A stretch of 64,000 nt of DNA from Streptomyces lacrimifluminis (GTDB taxonomy: Bacteria > Actinomycetota > Actinomycetes > Streptomycetales > Streptomycetaceae): the NCBI RefSeq assembly GCF_014646095.1, contig NZ_BMMU01000014.1, positions 62,001-126,000 of the forward strand, read 5' to 3'. The translations under genes and the position numbers were made by a program. Positions within the stretch are counted from its first letter, which is position 1. Each line of letters begins with the position of its first letter. The notes below the pieces were generated by a model. The model searched no databases. It was not told the DNA's origin and saw nothing but the letters and a program-made list of their open reading frames with translations. Shown here piece by piece: positions 43,668-51,974 of the stretch.

Positions 43668-44816
43668 ATGCGTCCTTCCCCGCACCATGCCCGCAGAGCG
43701 CGTGGCCTGCTCGGCGCGCTGCTCACCTCGCTCGTCTCGCTCGCCGCGCTTTTGACCACAGCGTCAGTGGCGCAAGCCGACACCACGATCTGTCAACCCT
43801 TCGGTACCACGACCATCCAGGGCCGCTACGTGGTGCAGAACAACCGCTGGGGCACCAGTGCCACCCAGTGCATCGCCGTCACCGACTCGGGGTTCAGGAT
43901 CACCCAGGCCGACGGATCCGTCCCCACGAACGGCGCTCCGAAGTCCTACCCGTCCATCTACAACGGCTGCCACTACACCAACTGTTCGCCCGGAACCAAC
44001 CTTCCCGCGCAGCTCAGCACCATCTCCAGCGCGCCCTCGAGCATCTCCTACAGCTATGTGAACGACGCGGCGTACAACGCCTCGTACGACATCTGGCTCG
44101 ACCCCACGCCCCGCACCGACGGGGTGAACCGGACCGAGATCATGCTCTGGTTCAACAAGGTCGGACCGGTCCAGCCCATCGGCTCCCCGGTCGGCAACGC
44201 CAGCGTGGGCGGGCGCGATTGGCAGGTGTGGTCCGGCAACAACGGCGGGAACGACGTGCTGTCGTTCGTCGCACCGTCGGCGATCAGCAGCTGGAACTTC
44301 GACGTCATGGACTTCGTCCGGCACACCGTCTCGCGAGGGCTCGCGCAGAACAACTGGTACATGACCAGCGTTCAGGCAGGGTTCGAGCCCTGGCAGAACG
44401 GCACGGGCCTCGCCGTGACCTCGTTCTCCTCCACCGTGAACAAGGGCTCCACCGGTGACCCGGGCAACCCCGGGGACCCCGGCAACCCCGGAGGCTCCAC
44501 GGCCTGCAAGGTGACGTACGGGACAAACGTCTGGCAGGGCGGCTTCACCGCCGACGTCACCATCACCAACACCGGCTCCTCCCGCGTCAGCGGCTGGAAG
44601 CTCGCGTTCACCCTCCCCTCCGGGCAGCAGATCACCAACGCCTGGAACGCGAACCTGTCCGGGTCGTCAGGAGCGGTCACAGCGAGCAACGTGGGCCACA
44701 ACGGAGAGGTGGCGGCCGGCGGTCAGGCGACCTTCGGATTCCAGGGCTCGTCCAGCGGCGCCTTCGCCAAGCCCACCGCCTTCAGCCTCAACGGAACCGC
44801 CTGCACGACTGCGTGA
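43668..44816 (+). CDS. Secreted GH12 endoglucanase with C-terminal CBM2
   Basis: 382 residues from ATG 43668 (GGAAGAGG upstream). Signal peptide ~1-36 (ends SVAQA). GH12 beta-jelly-roll at ~38-260: the nucleophile Glu in NRTEIMLWFNKVGPVQPIG and the acid/base Glu in VQAGFEPWQNGTGLAV. A short GDPGNP repeat linker, then CBM2 at ~280-382 (CKVTYGTNVWQGGFTADVTI; NAWNANLSG; ending NGTACTTA). It cuts internal beta-1,4-glucan bonds outside the cell, creating ends for GH6 and GH48. Repression by a CebR-type protein is expected. Convergent with the expansin gene. Confidence 0.95.
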   Translation: MRPSPHHARRARGLLGALLTSLVSLAALLTTASVAQADTTICQPFGTTTIQGRYVVQNNRWGTSATQCIAVTDSGFRITQADGSVPTNGAPKSYPSIYNGCHYTNCSPGTNLPAQLSTISSAPSSISYSYVNDAAYNASYDIWLDPTPRTDGVNRTEIMLWFNKVGPVQPIGSPVGNASVGGRDWQVWSGNNGGNDVLSFVAPSAISSWNFDVMDFVRHTVSRGLAQNNWYMTSVQAGFEPWQNGTGLAVTSFSSTVNKGSTGDPGNPGDPGNPGGSTACKVTYGTNVWQGGFTADVTITNTGSSRVSGWKLAFTLPSGQQITNAWNANLSGSSGAVTASNVGHNGEVAAGGQATFGFQGSSSGAFAKPTAFSLNGTACTTA

Positions 44817-44830
44817 CATACGTTCACCTT

Positions 44831-44876
44831 CCGGGGTCCGCCTGATTTCCGCCACGCGGACCGGCGGGCCCCGGAG
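44831..44876 (+). terminator. Long imperfect hairpin after GH12
   Basis: CCGGGGTCCGCC and GGCGGGCCCCGG pair with one mismatch/bulge across a ~20-base loop, just past the GH12 stop. Confidence 0.5.
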
Positions 44877-45021
44877 TCCACGCAGTGCCCCCCGACCTCA
44901 CAGGGTTTCGCCCCCGCCCCCGCCTCCTCCGGCAAAGCCAACGCCGTACGCGTCGGCGTTCACGGCCCTGCCGTCCCGGAGCGACAGCTGGTTCGCAGGG
45001 GGCCCACCCCTGAGGGCGGGG

Positions 45022-46011
45022 TCAGTGCCGTGCGAACTGGACCCCTGTCGACTGCACGACATCCGGGCGCAGAGCGATCCCGTTGATGGTCAGTCGTTCT
45101 CCGTAGATGTCGGTGATCCTGATCGCGCCGCCGCAGCCACTGCCGTCGGGCGAGAGGAAATAGTTGTAGTCCGTGCGCGTCAGTTGACGCCAGCCGCCGC
45201 CGGAGCGGACCTCCAGTCGCGCGAGCGGGTTGCGGTGGCCCAATGCCTGGATGCCGCACCAGTAGGGGCTGGAGCCGATCTTGTAACGGATCGAGACCGT
45301 ACCCACCGCGTCGGAGCTCAAAAGGCTCCAGGTGATCGCGATCCGGCCGGTCGAGACGGGGACCAGTTTGGCGAAGGCCTGTTCGCTCAGGTCGAGTTGC
45401 CCGGGTGCACAGGGCAGGGGGCATTCGTTGGTGATCTTGACCGTGACGGAGTTGCCGTTCGCCGTGCGGACGAGCACGTACGCCCCACAGGCGGCGGACG
45501 TCTCGTAGTCGGTGGTGTTCATCGCCGCGATCATCATGTCGTCGCTCGGGCCGTACGAGCAGGCGCCGTCCCCGACGCCGGCCTGGTAGACGGTGGCGAC
45601 TCCCGTGTAGGTCTTCTTGGGTCGGATCCGTCCGGCCAGGGACGACGTGGCAGGAGCCGTCCGCGGGGACGCCGACGTCGGTGCCGCCGACGGGGTCGCC
45701 GACGGGGTCGCCGAAGCCTTCGGGGCCGTAGCGCTCGCCGATGGGGACGCGCTGGCCGACGGGGTCGCGGAGGAGGCCGACGGGGAGGCTGTGGCGGGCT
45801 TCTTCCCTGGTGGCGTCGGCGCGGGAATCTCCTCGGAGTTGGCCACGGCCGTGGCCGGGGCCGGCCCGGCATCCTCCTTGCCGTCGGGTTGCATCGTCAT
45901 GACCAGGCCCAGGACAAGAGCTGTGACGACCAGTCCCGCGGAGGTGCCCACCATCAGACCGCGTCTGCGCCTGCGCTGCCGCGCGGCCCGGCGTGTTTCT
46001 TGCATGTCCAT
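45022..46011 (-). CDS. Bacterial expansin (EXLX1-like), membrane-anchored
   Basis: 329 residues (start Met 46011; the frame opens at 46041). An Arg-rich head precedes one uncleaved-looking helix (LMVGTSAGLVVTALVLGLVM). A ~70-residue Ala/Ser/Pro/Thr linker follows, then the two expansin domains. The double-psi barrel runs ~140-235 (YQAGVGDGACSYGPSDDMMI; ITNECPLPCAPGQLDLSEQA with the key Asp). The C-terminal CBM63-like domain runs ~240-329 (WCGIQALGHRNPLARLEV; YNYFLSPDGSGCGGAIRIT). Expansins loosen cellulose without hydrolysis. Its place between GH12 and other hydrolases fits an accessory role in the same process. No CebR box is visible upstream. Confidence 0.88.
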   Translation of the reverse strand: MDMQETRRAARQRRRRRGLMVGTSAGLVVTALVLGLVMTMQPDGKEDAGPAPATAVANSEEIPAPTPPGKKPATASPSASSATPSASASPSASATAPKASATPSATPSAAPTSASPRTAPATSSLAGRIRPKKTYTGVATVYQAGVGDGACSYGPSDDMMIAAMNTTDYETSAACGAYVLVRTANGNSVTVKITNECPLPCAPGQLDLSEQAFAKLVPVSTGRIAITWSLLSSDAVGTVSIRYKIGSSPYWCGIQALGHRNPLARLEVRSGGGWRQLTRTDYNYFLSPDGSGCGGAIRITDIYGERLTINGIALRPDVVQSTGVQFARH

Positions 46012-46408
46012 CCGTTCCGAAGAGCGTGTTGCTGGTTGCACTACTCAGTGGCCACCGGTGGCGAAAAGGTTGCCGCCGATTCTTCGGTCGGATCGGGCGC
46101 CGGGAATGGACAGCCGGGTGCGGGATCCGAGCGCGGTCTCTCTGACGTCCCCCTCTCGGCCGACAGCCCGTGACGGGTGGGTTCGACGTGCGTGCCGGGG
46201 TCCCCGGACGACGGGACCTCGGCCGCCTGGTCCCCGCACTCCCGCCCCAGGACCATCGGGGGAACACCGCCTGCGTCGGCCGCAGGTCACTGCTTCCACA
46301 GGGCGGACGGTGACGACCGCAGGGGCGGCCGGGACGGGTGGGCGGACCATCGCGTTGGTGCCGGGTGAGCCGAGGTGGCGGGCGCAGGGCGCGCCACCCC
46401 GGGGCCGC
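46012..46408. other. Intergenic region between expansin and GH29
   Basis: About 400 bp with no recognisable gene. Apart from the hairpin at its right end, only GC-rich frames are visible. Confidence 0.4.
46374..46398 (-). terminator. Hairpin downstream of the second GH29 gene
   Basis: GGTGGCG / CGCCACC outer stem with further GC pairing inside, 11 bases past the fucosidase stop on the minus strand. Confidence 0.55.
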
Positions 46409-48214
46409 TCAGCCGATCTTGGTCATGTTCCACTGCTGCGGGGCGCCGCCGTTGGGGGTCCACTGGATGACCTGGGTGTTGTCCGCGCCGTTGTTGGCGT
46501 TGTCCAGCGCCTTTCCGCTGTGCCGGTTGATGAGCCGGAACGCGCCGTTGCCCAGCGCGGTGACGGCCCACTGCTGCTGACGACTGGCGTTGTCCGTGCG
46601 CTGCACCATCACCCCGCTGTCGGAGGTGCTGTTGTTGTTGTCGAGGGCCTTGCCGCTACGCGCGCAGACCAGCTTGTAGTAGCCGTGGCCGACCTCGGTG
46701 ACCGTCCACTGCTGCGGCGAGCCACCGTTGGCGGTCCACTGGATGATCGGGCTGCCCTCGTTGCCGATGTTGCCGTTGTCGAGGGCCTTGCCGCTCTGGG
46801 CGCAGACCAGCCGGTAGACACCGCCTGCCAGGACGGCCGGCATGCCGTTCACCTCCACGCAGACCACCGAGTCGTTCGCGTTGGGCGCGGTACTCGGGAC
46901 GCTGACGTTGATCTGCCCGCCACTGACCCAGTAGTTGAGGTTGGTGCCCGGGTTGTTCATCAGGTAGACGCGGTTGATCGTGTTGTGCACCGCCGGAATC
47001 TGCAGCGTGCCACCCGTGGGCCAGTCGAAGACGTGGGCGAAGAGCTTGCCGTTCTTCTTGGTGACCCTGCCCCAGGACGGGTCTGTGGCGAAGGGGCTGC
47101 CGCTGGTGCCGTGGATGCTGTCGCCGTGGGTGGCCATCCAGGAGCCCATGCCGTTCAGAACGGTCACGGATCCGGCGGTCACGCTGCCATCGCCCTTGGG
47201 GCCGATGTTGAGCAGGTAGTTGCCGTCCCGTGCGACGACGGTGACCATCTCCCGGATCAAGGTCTGGACCGAGCGGTACTGGTTCTCCTTCCACGAGACG
47301 TAGCCCCAGGCGTCGTTCATGGTGGCGCAGGCTTCCCACGGCCGGTCCAGCGGCGCTTCGGGGATCCCGAACTCGGCGACCGCGTAGTCACCGAGACCGT
47401 GGTCCCGCTTGACGCGTTCGTTGACGACGAGGTTGGGCTTACGGGCGATCAGCCACTGGTACAGCTCCGCGCCGTCGGCCTGGGTCCACCAGTCATCGAG
47501 GTTGGGGGTGGAGGGGTTGCCGCACCAGTCGCCGTCGAACCACAGAACGGCCGGGTCGTAGCGGTTCAGCAGTTCCTGCAGCTGGGCCTTCATGTCGTTG
47601 ATGTAGCCCGTGCGGGCGGACAGCGACGACATGTCGGAGTAGTAGTTGCCGCGGTCGATGGTCTGGGAGGGGTGGTTCCAGTCGAGGATCGAGTAGTAGA
47701 GCCCGAACTTGATGCCCCGGCTCTCGCACTCGGTCTTCAACTGGGCCAGCAGGTCGGGCTGGAAGTTGTTGAAGTCGCGCAGGTTGTACTGCTTGGTGCC
47801 GGTGGCGTCGGTGAAGCCCGGGACGTTGGAGTCCCACATCGCGTAGCCCTCGTGGTGCTTGGCGGTGATCACGAGGTACTTCATGCCCGCGTTCTGGGCC
47901 AGCTGGGCGATCGTGGCCGCGTTGAAGGCGTTCGGGTTGAACTTCGAGGTCACCTCCGTCTGATAGCTGGCCTTGGTCCACAGAGGATTGGTGTCGGCGC
48001 TGAACGCCCACTCGCCGCGCCCGAGGTAGGAGTAGGACCCGAAGTGGATGAACATGCCGAACCGGGCCTGGTACCACCAGTCCATCTTCGCGTCGACGGA
48101 GTACGCCTCGGCCGTGGCAGGCCACAGGGCCTGCGGCAGACCGAACGCCACGGTACCGCCGGCGAGGGCTGCGGCCTTGATGAGGGAGCGCCTGCTGAGG
48201 GGAGCGGAGGACAT
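46409..48214 (-). CDS. Secreted GH29 alpha-L-fucosidase with ricin-type domain
   Basis: 601 residues; ATG 48214 with GGAG upstream. Tat signal (SRRSLIKAAALAGG). GH29 domain ~40-370: RFGMFIHFGSYSYLGRGEWA, VITAKHHEGYAMWDS, GLYYSILDWNHP, and the nucleophile Asp in AVLWFDGDWCGNP; DGNYLLNIGPKGDGSV closes the domain. A beta-sandwich follows (~375-460), then a ricin-B-like domain (~465-600) with repeated GKALDN...QQW units (VYRLVCAQSGKALDN; YYKLVCARSGKALDN; FRLINRHSGKALDN). It differs in modules from the first GH29 (no F5/8 domain). Substrate linkage not determined. Monocistronic. Confidence 0.94.
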   Translation of the reverse strand: MSSAPLSRRSLIKAAALAGGTVAFGLPQALWPATAEAYSVDAKMDWWYQARFGMFIHFGSYSYLGRGEWAFSADTNPLWTKASYQTEVTSKFNPNAFNAATIAQLAQNAGMKYLVITAKHHEGYAMWDSNVPGFTDATGTKQYNLRDFNNFQPDLLAQLKTECESRGIKFGLYYSILDWNHPSQTIDRGNYYSDMSSLSARTGYINDMKAQLQELLNRYDPAVLWFDGDWCGNPSTPNLDDWWTQADGAELYQWLIARKPNLVVNERVKRDHGLGDYAVAEFGIPEAPLDRPWEACATMNDAWGYVSWKENQYRSVQTLIREMVTVVARDGNYLLNIGPKGDGSVTAGSVTVLNGMGSWMATHGDSIHGTSGSPFATDPSWGRVTKKNGKLFAHVFDWPTGGTLQIPAVHNTINRVYLMNNPGTNLNYWVSGGQINVSVPSTAPNANDSVVCVEVNGMPAVLAGGVYRLVCAQSGKALDNGNIGNEGSPIIQWTANGGSPQQWTVTEVGHGYYKLVCARSGKALDNNNSTSDSGVMVQRTDNASRQQQWAVTALGNGAFRLINRHSGKALDNANNGADNTQVIQWTPNGGAPQQWNMTKIG

Positions 48215-48331
48215 CGTGCGGCTCCTGGAGGGTGAAGGACACAGAGTGTCCGTGACTTCTTCTCCGCGACACCACACGGACGGGCGGAGTACTACGGCTC
48301 GTGTCCGTGAGAGCTCCAGCAGCCCTCATGG

Positions 48332-48342
48332 ACATCGGATGT
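48332..48342. promoter_or_regulatory. Palindrome ACATCGGATGT upstream of GH29
   Basis: Perfect 11-bp palindrome with a single central base, 118 bp upstream of the start codon, beside TTAACAGACACG. Confidence 0.4.
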
Positions 48343-48435
48343 ATTAACAGACACGACCGCCCTTCATGTCTAGAGGTGCGATGATGAATTCAGATATCTC
48401 CTGTTCATGACTCCTCAGTAGGGACTGGGAGACAG

Positions 48436-48452
48436 GAGACATAGGATGTCTC
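48436..48452. promoter_or_regulatory. 17-bp palindrome GAGACAT-AGG-ATGTCTC
   Basis: Perfect 7-bp arms around AGG in the GH29 upstream region. It shares ACAT...ATGT with the palindrome at 48332. Candidate operator of a dimeric regulator. Confidence 0.45.
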
Positions 48453-48655
48453 TTGAAGGTTGGCCAGCGGTGTCAGGAGAGCCGCTTCGCGATGCGAACA
48501 CCGGCCCGCCGGGTGTGCCGCGCCGCGTTCCGGGCCACCGGACGAACGAACCGCACCGGGGCGCCCATCCTGACGCCACCGGCGACCCGCCGGGCAGCCT
48601 CGGCCGTGCGGAGGGGCCCCCGGTGCCCCGAGACACCCACCGTCGCGGAAACTCT

Positions 48656-49495
48656 CTAGGCCGGGTCCAGGTCGGCATACACCAGATGGTGGTCCGAGTG
48701 CCCGGTGGATTGCACCCGGTGCCGGAGCGGAGTGATACCCCGCAGGAAGACGTAGTCGAACTTACTGTGCCAGTCGGTGGTCACCTCGCACTCACCGATG
48801 GACGGGGGCTGACATTGGGCGTCCGTGTCCACGGCCAGCGCCCACATCGGGGAGAGTTCGGGAGCGTCGGGCACCGCATTGAAATCGCCGAGAACGATGG
48901 CGCGCTCATGCCGGGCGACAGCCGTGGCGAGGACCCGGACCTGCTTCGCTCGGACTGCTTCCTGACGTCGCTGGGCGAGGTGCGTGTTGAAGACCCGCAC
49001 CTGCCGGCCGCCCACCATGGTGGTGACCGCCATGTACCCACGGTCTTCGGATCCGCCGTCGGGGTATTCCACGCCGACGGAGTCTGTCATCGGCGCCGCG
49101 GACAGGATCGCCTGACCGAAGCCTCCCGGACTCCACGGCACTCCCCCGCAGCGGCCCCAACTCTGAAGAACCGTCCCGTACTTGACGTGGTAAACCAGCC
49201 CGTGCCGGCGCTTCAGGTAGTCCCTGATCCCCTCGATGTCACGCACGCAGGTCTCCTGCATGCCGATGACCTGGGGCGCATACGTGGCGATCTCGGCCGC
49301 CCGGTCGGCGTTGCTCTCCTCGCAGGGATTGCAGATGTTCCACGTCATGACCCGGTTGGGTACGACATCTCGCACGGCGTCGACGGGCAGTGACCTCGCG
49401 AAGAGAGTGTCACCCGGTGCGCTGGGGCCGACGAGCACCATGCAGGCCAGGACCAATGCACCCGCGAGCAACTGCGTGCCCCTTCCAAGCATCAC
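48656..49495 (-). CDS. Secreted endonuclease/exonuclease/phosphatase-family protein
   Basis: 279 residues with a ~28-residue signal peptide (TQLLAGALVLACMVLVGPSA). EEP-fold motifs in order: VMTWNICNPCEES (metal-binding Asn), PQVIGMQETCVRD (metal-binding Glu), VRVFNTHLAQRRQE, AIVLGDFNAVPDAPEL (catalytic Asp/Asn), and STGHSDHHLVYADL (catalytic His, Asp). All five catalytic blocks are present, so it should be an active extracellular metal-dependent phosphodiesterase such as a DNase or sphingomyelinase-like enzyme. The substrate cannot be read. Single gene. Confidence 0.9.
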   Translation of the reverse strand: MMLGRGTQLLAGALVLACMVLVGPSAPGDTLFARSLPVDAVRDVVPNRVMTWNICNPCEESNADRAAEIATYAPQVIGMQETCVRDIEGIRDYLKRRHGLVYHVKYGTVLQSWGRCGGVPWSPGGFGQAILSAAPMTDSVGVEYPDGGSEDRGYMAVTTMVGGRQVRVFNTHLAQRRQEAVRAKQVRVLATAVARHERAIVLGDFNAVPDAPELSPMWALAVDTDAQCQPPSIGECEVTTDWHSKFDYVFLRGITPLRHRVQSTGHSDHHLVYADLDPA

Positions 49496-49891
49496 CGACT
49501 CCTCATTGCGGTACCCACGGCATCCGACGTCTCCTGCACGAGGTTAGAGGACGGGGTTACCGACAACGCGCGCCTCCACCCCTTCACCAAGCTCTTCGAC
49601 CCGGCCCCCACCCCCGCCCATGACCGGCCGTGAGCCAAACGGCCCGTCTCCCATGGCGCAGCCCCTCTCCGCCCACTTCACGGCCAGGACCCTCCAGTCG
49701 GGCGTTCACTGCCAACCCATTGCAACGCGCCGCACGATGTCCATTGCATTGAACGCGACCCCATTGCAACGATTTTCCTGGCTTTCACCTGCGATTATAC
49801 TAGTTCTGCGCACCGAGTTCATTGCGTCAATCTCGAATGCAACGTAGCTTTTCCATTGTTCGAAACGGATTCGAAGCCTCGGGAGAGCATG
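49496..49891. other. Low-GC promoter region with CCCATTGCAACG repeats
   Basis: Contains CCCATTGCAACG at 49716-49727 and again at 49760-49771, a related TCCATTGCATTGAACGCG between them, and further CATTGCG/ATGCAACG pieces near 49822-49847. A TATACT -10-like box lies at 49796-49801. No gene is seen here. Confidence 0.5.
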
Positions 49892-50563
49892 ATGCCGAAG
49901 TTCGACACCCCCGCCCCGGTCCTGGCCGTCCTCGACATCCCCGCGGGACGCATCCGGTTCATCGCCGCCGACCGCGCCGACACCACCGTCGAGGTCCTGC
50001 CCGCGGACGCCTCCAAGGGGCGCGACGTGAAGGCGGCCGAGCGGGCCACTGTCGAGTACGGGGACGGTGTCCTGCGGATCGGGGCCGCACCGGCGAAGAA
50101 CCGCGTCCTCGGTCAGTCGGGGTCCGTCGAGGTGACCGTCCAGCTGCCCGTCGGCTCCCGCGTCCAGGCGAAGGCGGCCGACGCCGAACTCCGGGGCGTG
50201 GGACGCCTCGGCGACGTCACCTACGAGTGCGCGCGGGGCACGGTCAAGCTCGACGAGACCGCCAGCGCCCGCCTCACCCTCCAGTCCGGCGACATCACCG
50301 TCGGCCGCCTGGGCGGCCCCGGCGAACTCCGCACCCTCAAGGGCGACTTGCGCATCACCGAGGCCGTACGCGGCACGGTCACCCTGCACACCCAGTCCGG
50401 CGACATCACGGTCGGCGCCACCCGCGGAGCCTCCGCGACCCTGGACGCCGGCACAACCTACGGCCGCATCGACAACGCCCTCCAGAACACCGACGGCGCC
50501 ACCGCCCAGCTCACCATCCACGCGACCACCAGCTACGGCAGCATCAGCGCGCGGAGCCTCTGA
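49892..50563 (+). CDS. DUF4097-family beta-repeat protein
   Basis: About 223 residues from the ATG at 49892 (GGGAGAG upstream; ATG 49889 also possible). It starts MPKFDTPAPVLAVLDIPAGR, then shows repeated short beta-strand units (TLQSGDITVGRLGGPGELRT; TLHTQSGDITVGATRG; TTYGRIDNAL; TSYGSISARSL) typical of DUF4097 (putative adhesin-like) beta-solenoids. No signal peptide or TM helix, so probably cytosolic despite the adhesin label. The role is unknown. It is followed 12 bp later by a GtrA-like gene. Confidence 0.85.
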   Translation: MPKFDTPAPVLAVLDIPAGRIRFIAADRADTTVEVLPADASKGRDVKAAERATVEYGDGVLRIGAAPAKNRVLGQSGSVEVTVQLPVGSRVQAKAADAELRGVGRLGDVTYECARGTVKLDETASARLTLQSGDITVGRLGGPGELRTLKGDLRITEAVRGTVTLHTQSGDITVGATRGASATLDAGTTYGRIDNALQNTDGATAQLTIHATTSYGSISARSL

Positions 50564-50575
50564 AGGAGCCCTCTC

Positions 50576-51145
50576 ATGAAGTCGTCCCTCGCACAGAAGC
50601 CCGAGACGGCGACCCCGGCCGCCCCTCGCCCCGTCGCTTCCTTCATACGGTTTGTGATCTTCGGAGGTGGCGTCGGAGTCCTCTCCAGCTTCGCGGCACC
50701 GCTGCTGGCCACGACCATGCCCTGGGCGGTCTCGAACGCGATCATCAGCGCTGTCTCCACCCTGCTGTGCACCGAGCTCCACGCCCGCTTCACCTTCGCC
50801 AAAGGACGCGGCGCCGGACGCCGAGAGCACTGGCAGTCCGCGGGCTCGGCGACCGCCGCCTACCTCGCGACCAGCGCCGCCGTCTACGTCCTGCATCTGG
50901 TGCAGCCCTCCCCCGCCTTGCTGACCGAGCAGATCCTCTACCTCGGCGCCTCCGGCCTCGCCGGCCTCGGCCGCTTCACCATCCTGCGCCTCTACGTATT
51001 CACCGGCCGCCACACCCAGACCACACGACCGCTGACGCAGGACAGGACAGCGGCCGTACCCCTTCCCACGGGAACGCGGCGGTCATCACGTCCGACATCA
51101 CGTCCCAGCTGGACCAACGGGTCGCAGCCACAGCTCGCCGCCTGA
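50576..51145 (+). CDS. GtrA-like membrane protein
   Basis: 189 residues; ATG 50576 with GGAG upstream. Four hydrophobic segments lie between residues ~22 and ~145 (FIRFVIFGGGVGVLSSFAAPL; ISAVSTLLCTELHARFTFAK; AAYLATSAAVYVLHLV; LYLGASGLAGLGRFTILRLYVF). The opening 'RFVIFGGGVG' and the basic loop after TM2 resemble GtrA-family proteins, which flip or shuttle lipid-linked sugars. The C-terminal ~45 residues are Arg/Thr/Ser-rich and disordered. Probably co-transcribed with the DUF4097 gene. Confidence 0.7.
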   Translation: MKSSLAQKPETATPAAPRPVASFIRFVIFGGGVGVLSSFAAPLLATTMPWAVSNAIISAVSTLLCTELHARFTFAKGRGAGRREHWQSAGSATAAYLATSAAVYVLHLVQPSPALLTEQILYLGASGLAGLGRFTILRLYVFTGRHTQTTRPLTQDRTAAVPLPTGTRRSSRPTSRPSWTNGSQPQLAA

Positions 51146-51259
51146 TGCGCTTGGCACCCCGCGACCGCAAAGGCCAGGCATGGCATGGCAGGACAGACAG
51201 CACATCCTCCCGCGCTGGTGTCGGCGTACATGGTCGTCCGCACAGGGACCCGGGGGCAG

Positions 51260-51814
51260 TCAGCGTGAGGCTCGCCAGCGAGGTGCCTCGTCGTCGGGCC
51301 GGTCCGGACTTGCGAAATGGAAGGGCACGCTGAACCGTCCGGCCAGAGCGGTGCCGGTTGTCACGGCTTCCCTTGTCTCTGGCCAGGGCGGCACCCGTCC
51401 GTTGAAGACTCGGATGTCCGAGCCATGGCGGACCATCGCCAGCTCGACCTCGCCGTGTGGGCGGTCCAGGACAGCGACGAGCAACACGCACCAGCCGTCC
51501 GTGTCCCCGTCCCCTATGGCTTCTACCGCCGCCAGCTGTCCGGGCAGTTCGCCGACGCGGGCGGCCAGCGTGTCCACGTCCCTCGGCGGATCCGGCTGCC
51601 GGACGCCCCGGTCCGCCACAGCATGACAGCGAGCCACAACCACACGCCGGCAGTCGTGCAGACCCGGACCCGGCGCCGGGGCTCCCTCCCCCAGAATCCG
51701 AACCGCTGCCATCGATACCCCGATCGCCGTCAGCCGACGGTCCCGCAGCACGAGATCGTCCACCTGCTCACGCACCGACTCCGGCAACGCGTCCCACCAC
51801 TCTGCCTCCACCAC
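51260..51814 (-). CDS. Conserved hypothetical protein
   Basis: 184 residues, family not recognised. It starts MVEAEWWDALPESVREQVDD and has LVLRDRRLTAIGVSMAAVRI, then VGELPGQLAAVEAIGDGDTDGWCVLLVAVL, in a coherent amphipathic pattern; the other frames over this stretch are GC-rich noise. No signal peptide or TM helix. It lies alone between the GtrA-like and SRPBCC genes. I do not assign a function. Confidence 0.5.
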   Translation of the reverse strand: MVEAEWWDALPESVREQVDDLVLRDRRLTAIGVSMAAVRILGEGAPAPGPGLHDCRRVVVARCHAVADRGVRQPDPPRDVDTLAARVGELPGQLAAVEAIGDGDTDGWCVLLVAVLDRPHGEVELAMVRHGSDIRVFNGRVPPWPETREAVTTGTALAGRFSVPFHFASPDRPDDEAPRWRASR

Positions 51815-51974
51815 GGAATGAGAACGGACCCACTGGCCCCCGCTCCACGAGGTCGCTCGGCGGTCTGACGGGCACGTGAGCCGAAGTCATGGACAAGTTG
51901 GTTTCGTCCCGGGTTCGCCTGCACCGGAATGGGCACTTGGCTGTGAAGCGAGGCAGGACTCCTGGAGGTGTGAT

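Larger units (their letters stand above)
48215..48655. other. Upstream region of the second GH29 gene
   Basis: 441 bp with no gene. It contains a TAGACATG block (48365-48372) and the palindromes at 48332-48342 and 48436-48452, in a lower-GC patch, so it is probably promoter and operator DNA. Confidence 0.5.

Noticed and set aside
46045..46350. 101-codon minus-strand frame between expansin and GH29
   Set aside because: No binding site and arginine/glycine-rich noise; treated as intergenic.
49706..51013. 435-codon minus-strand open frame across DUF4097 and GtrA genes
   Set aside because: Low-complexity Gly/Asp/Val sequence typical of an antisense frame; the plus strand has starts, binding sites and family motifs.
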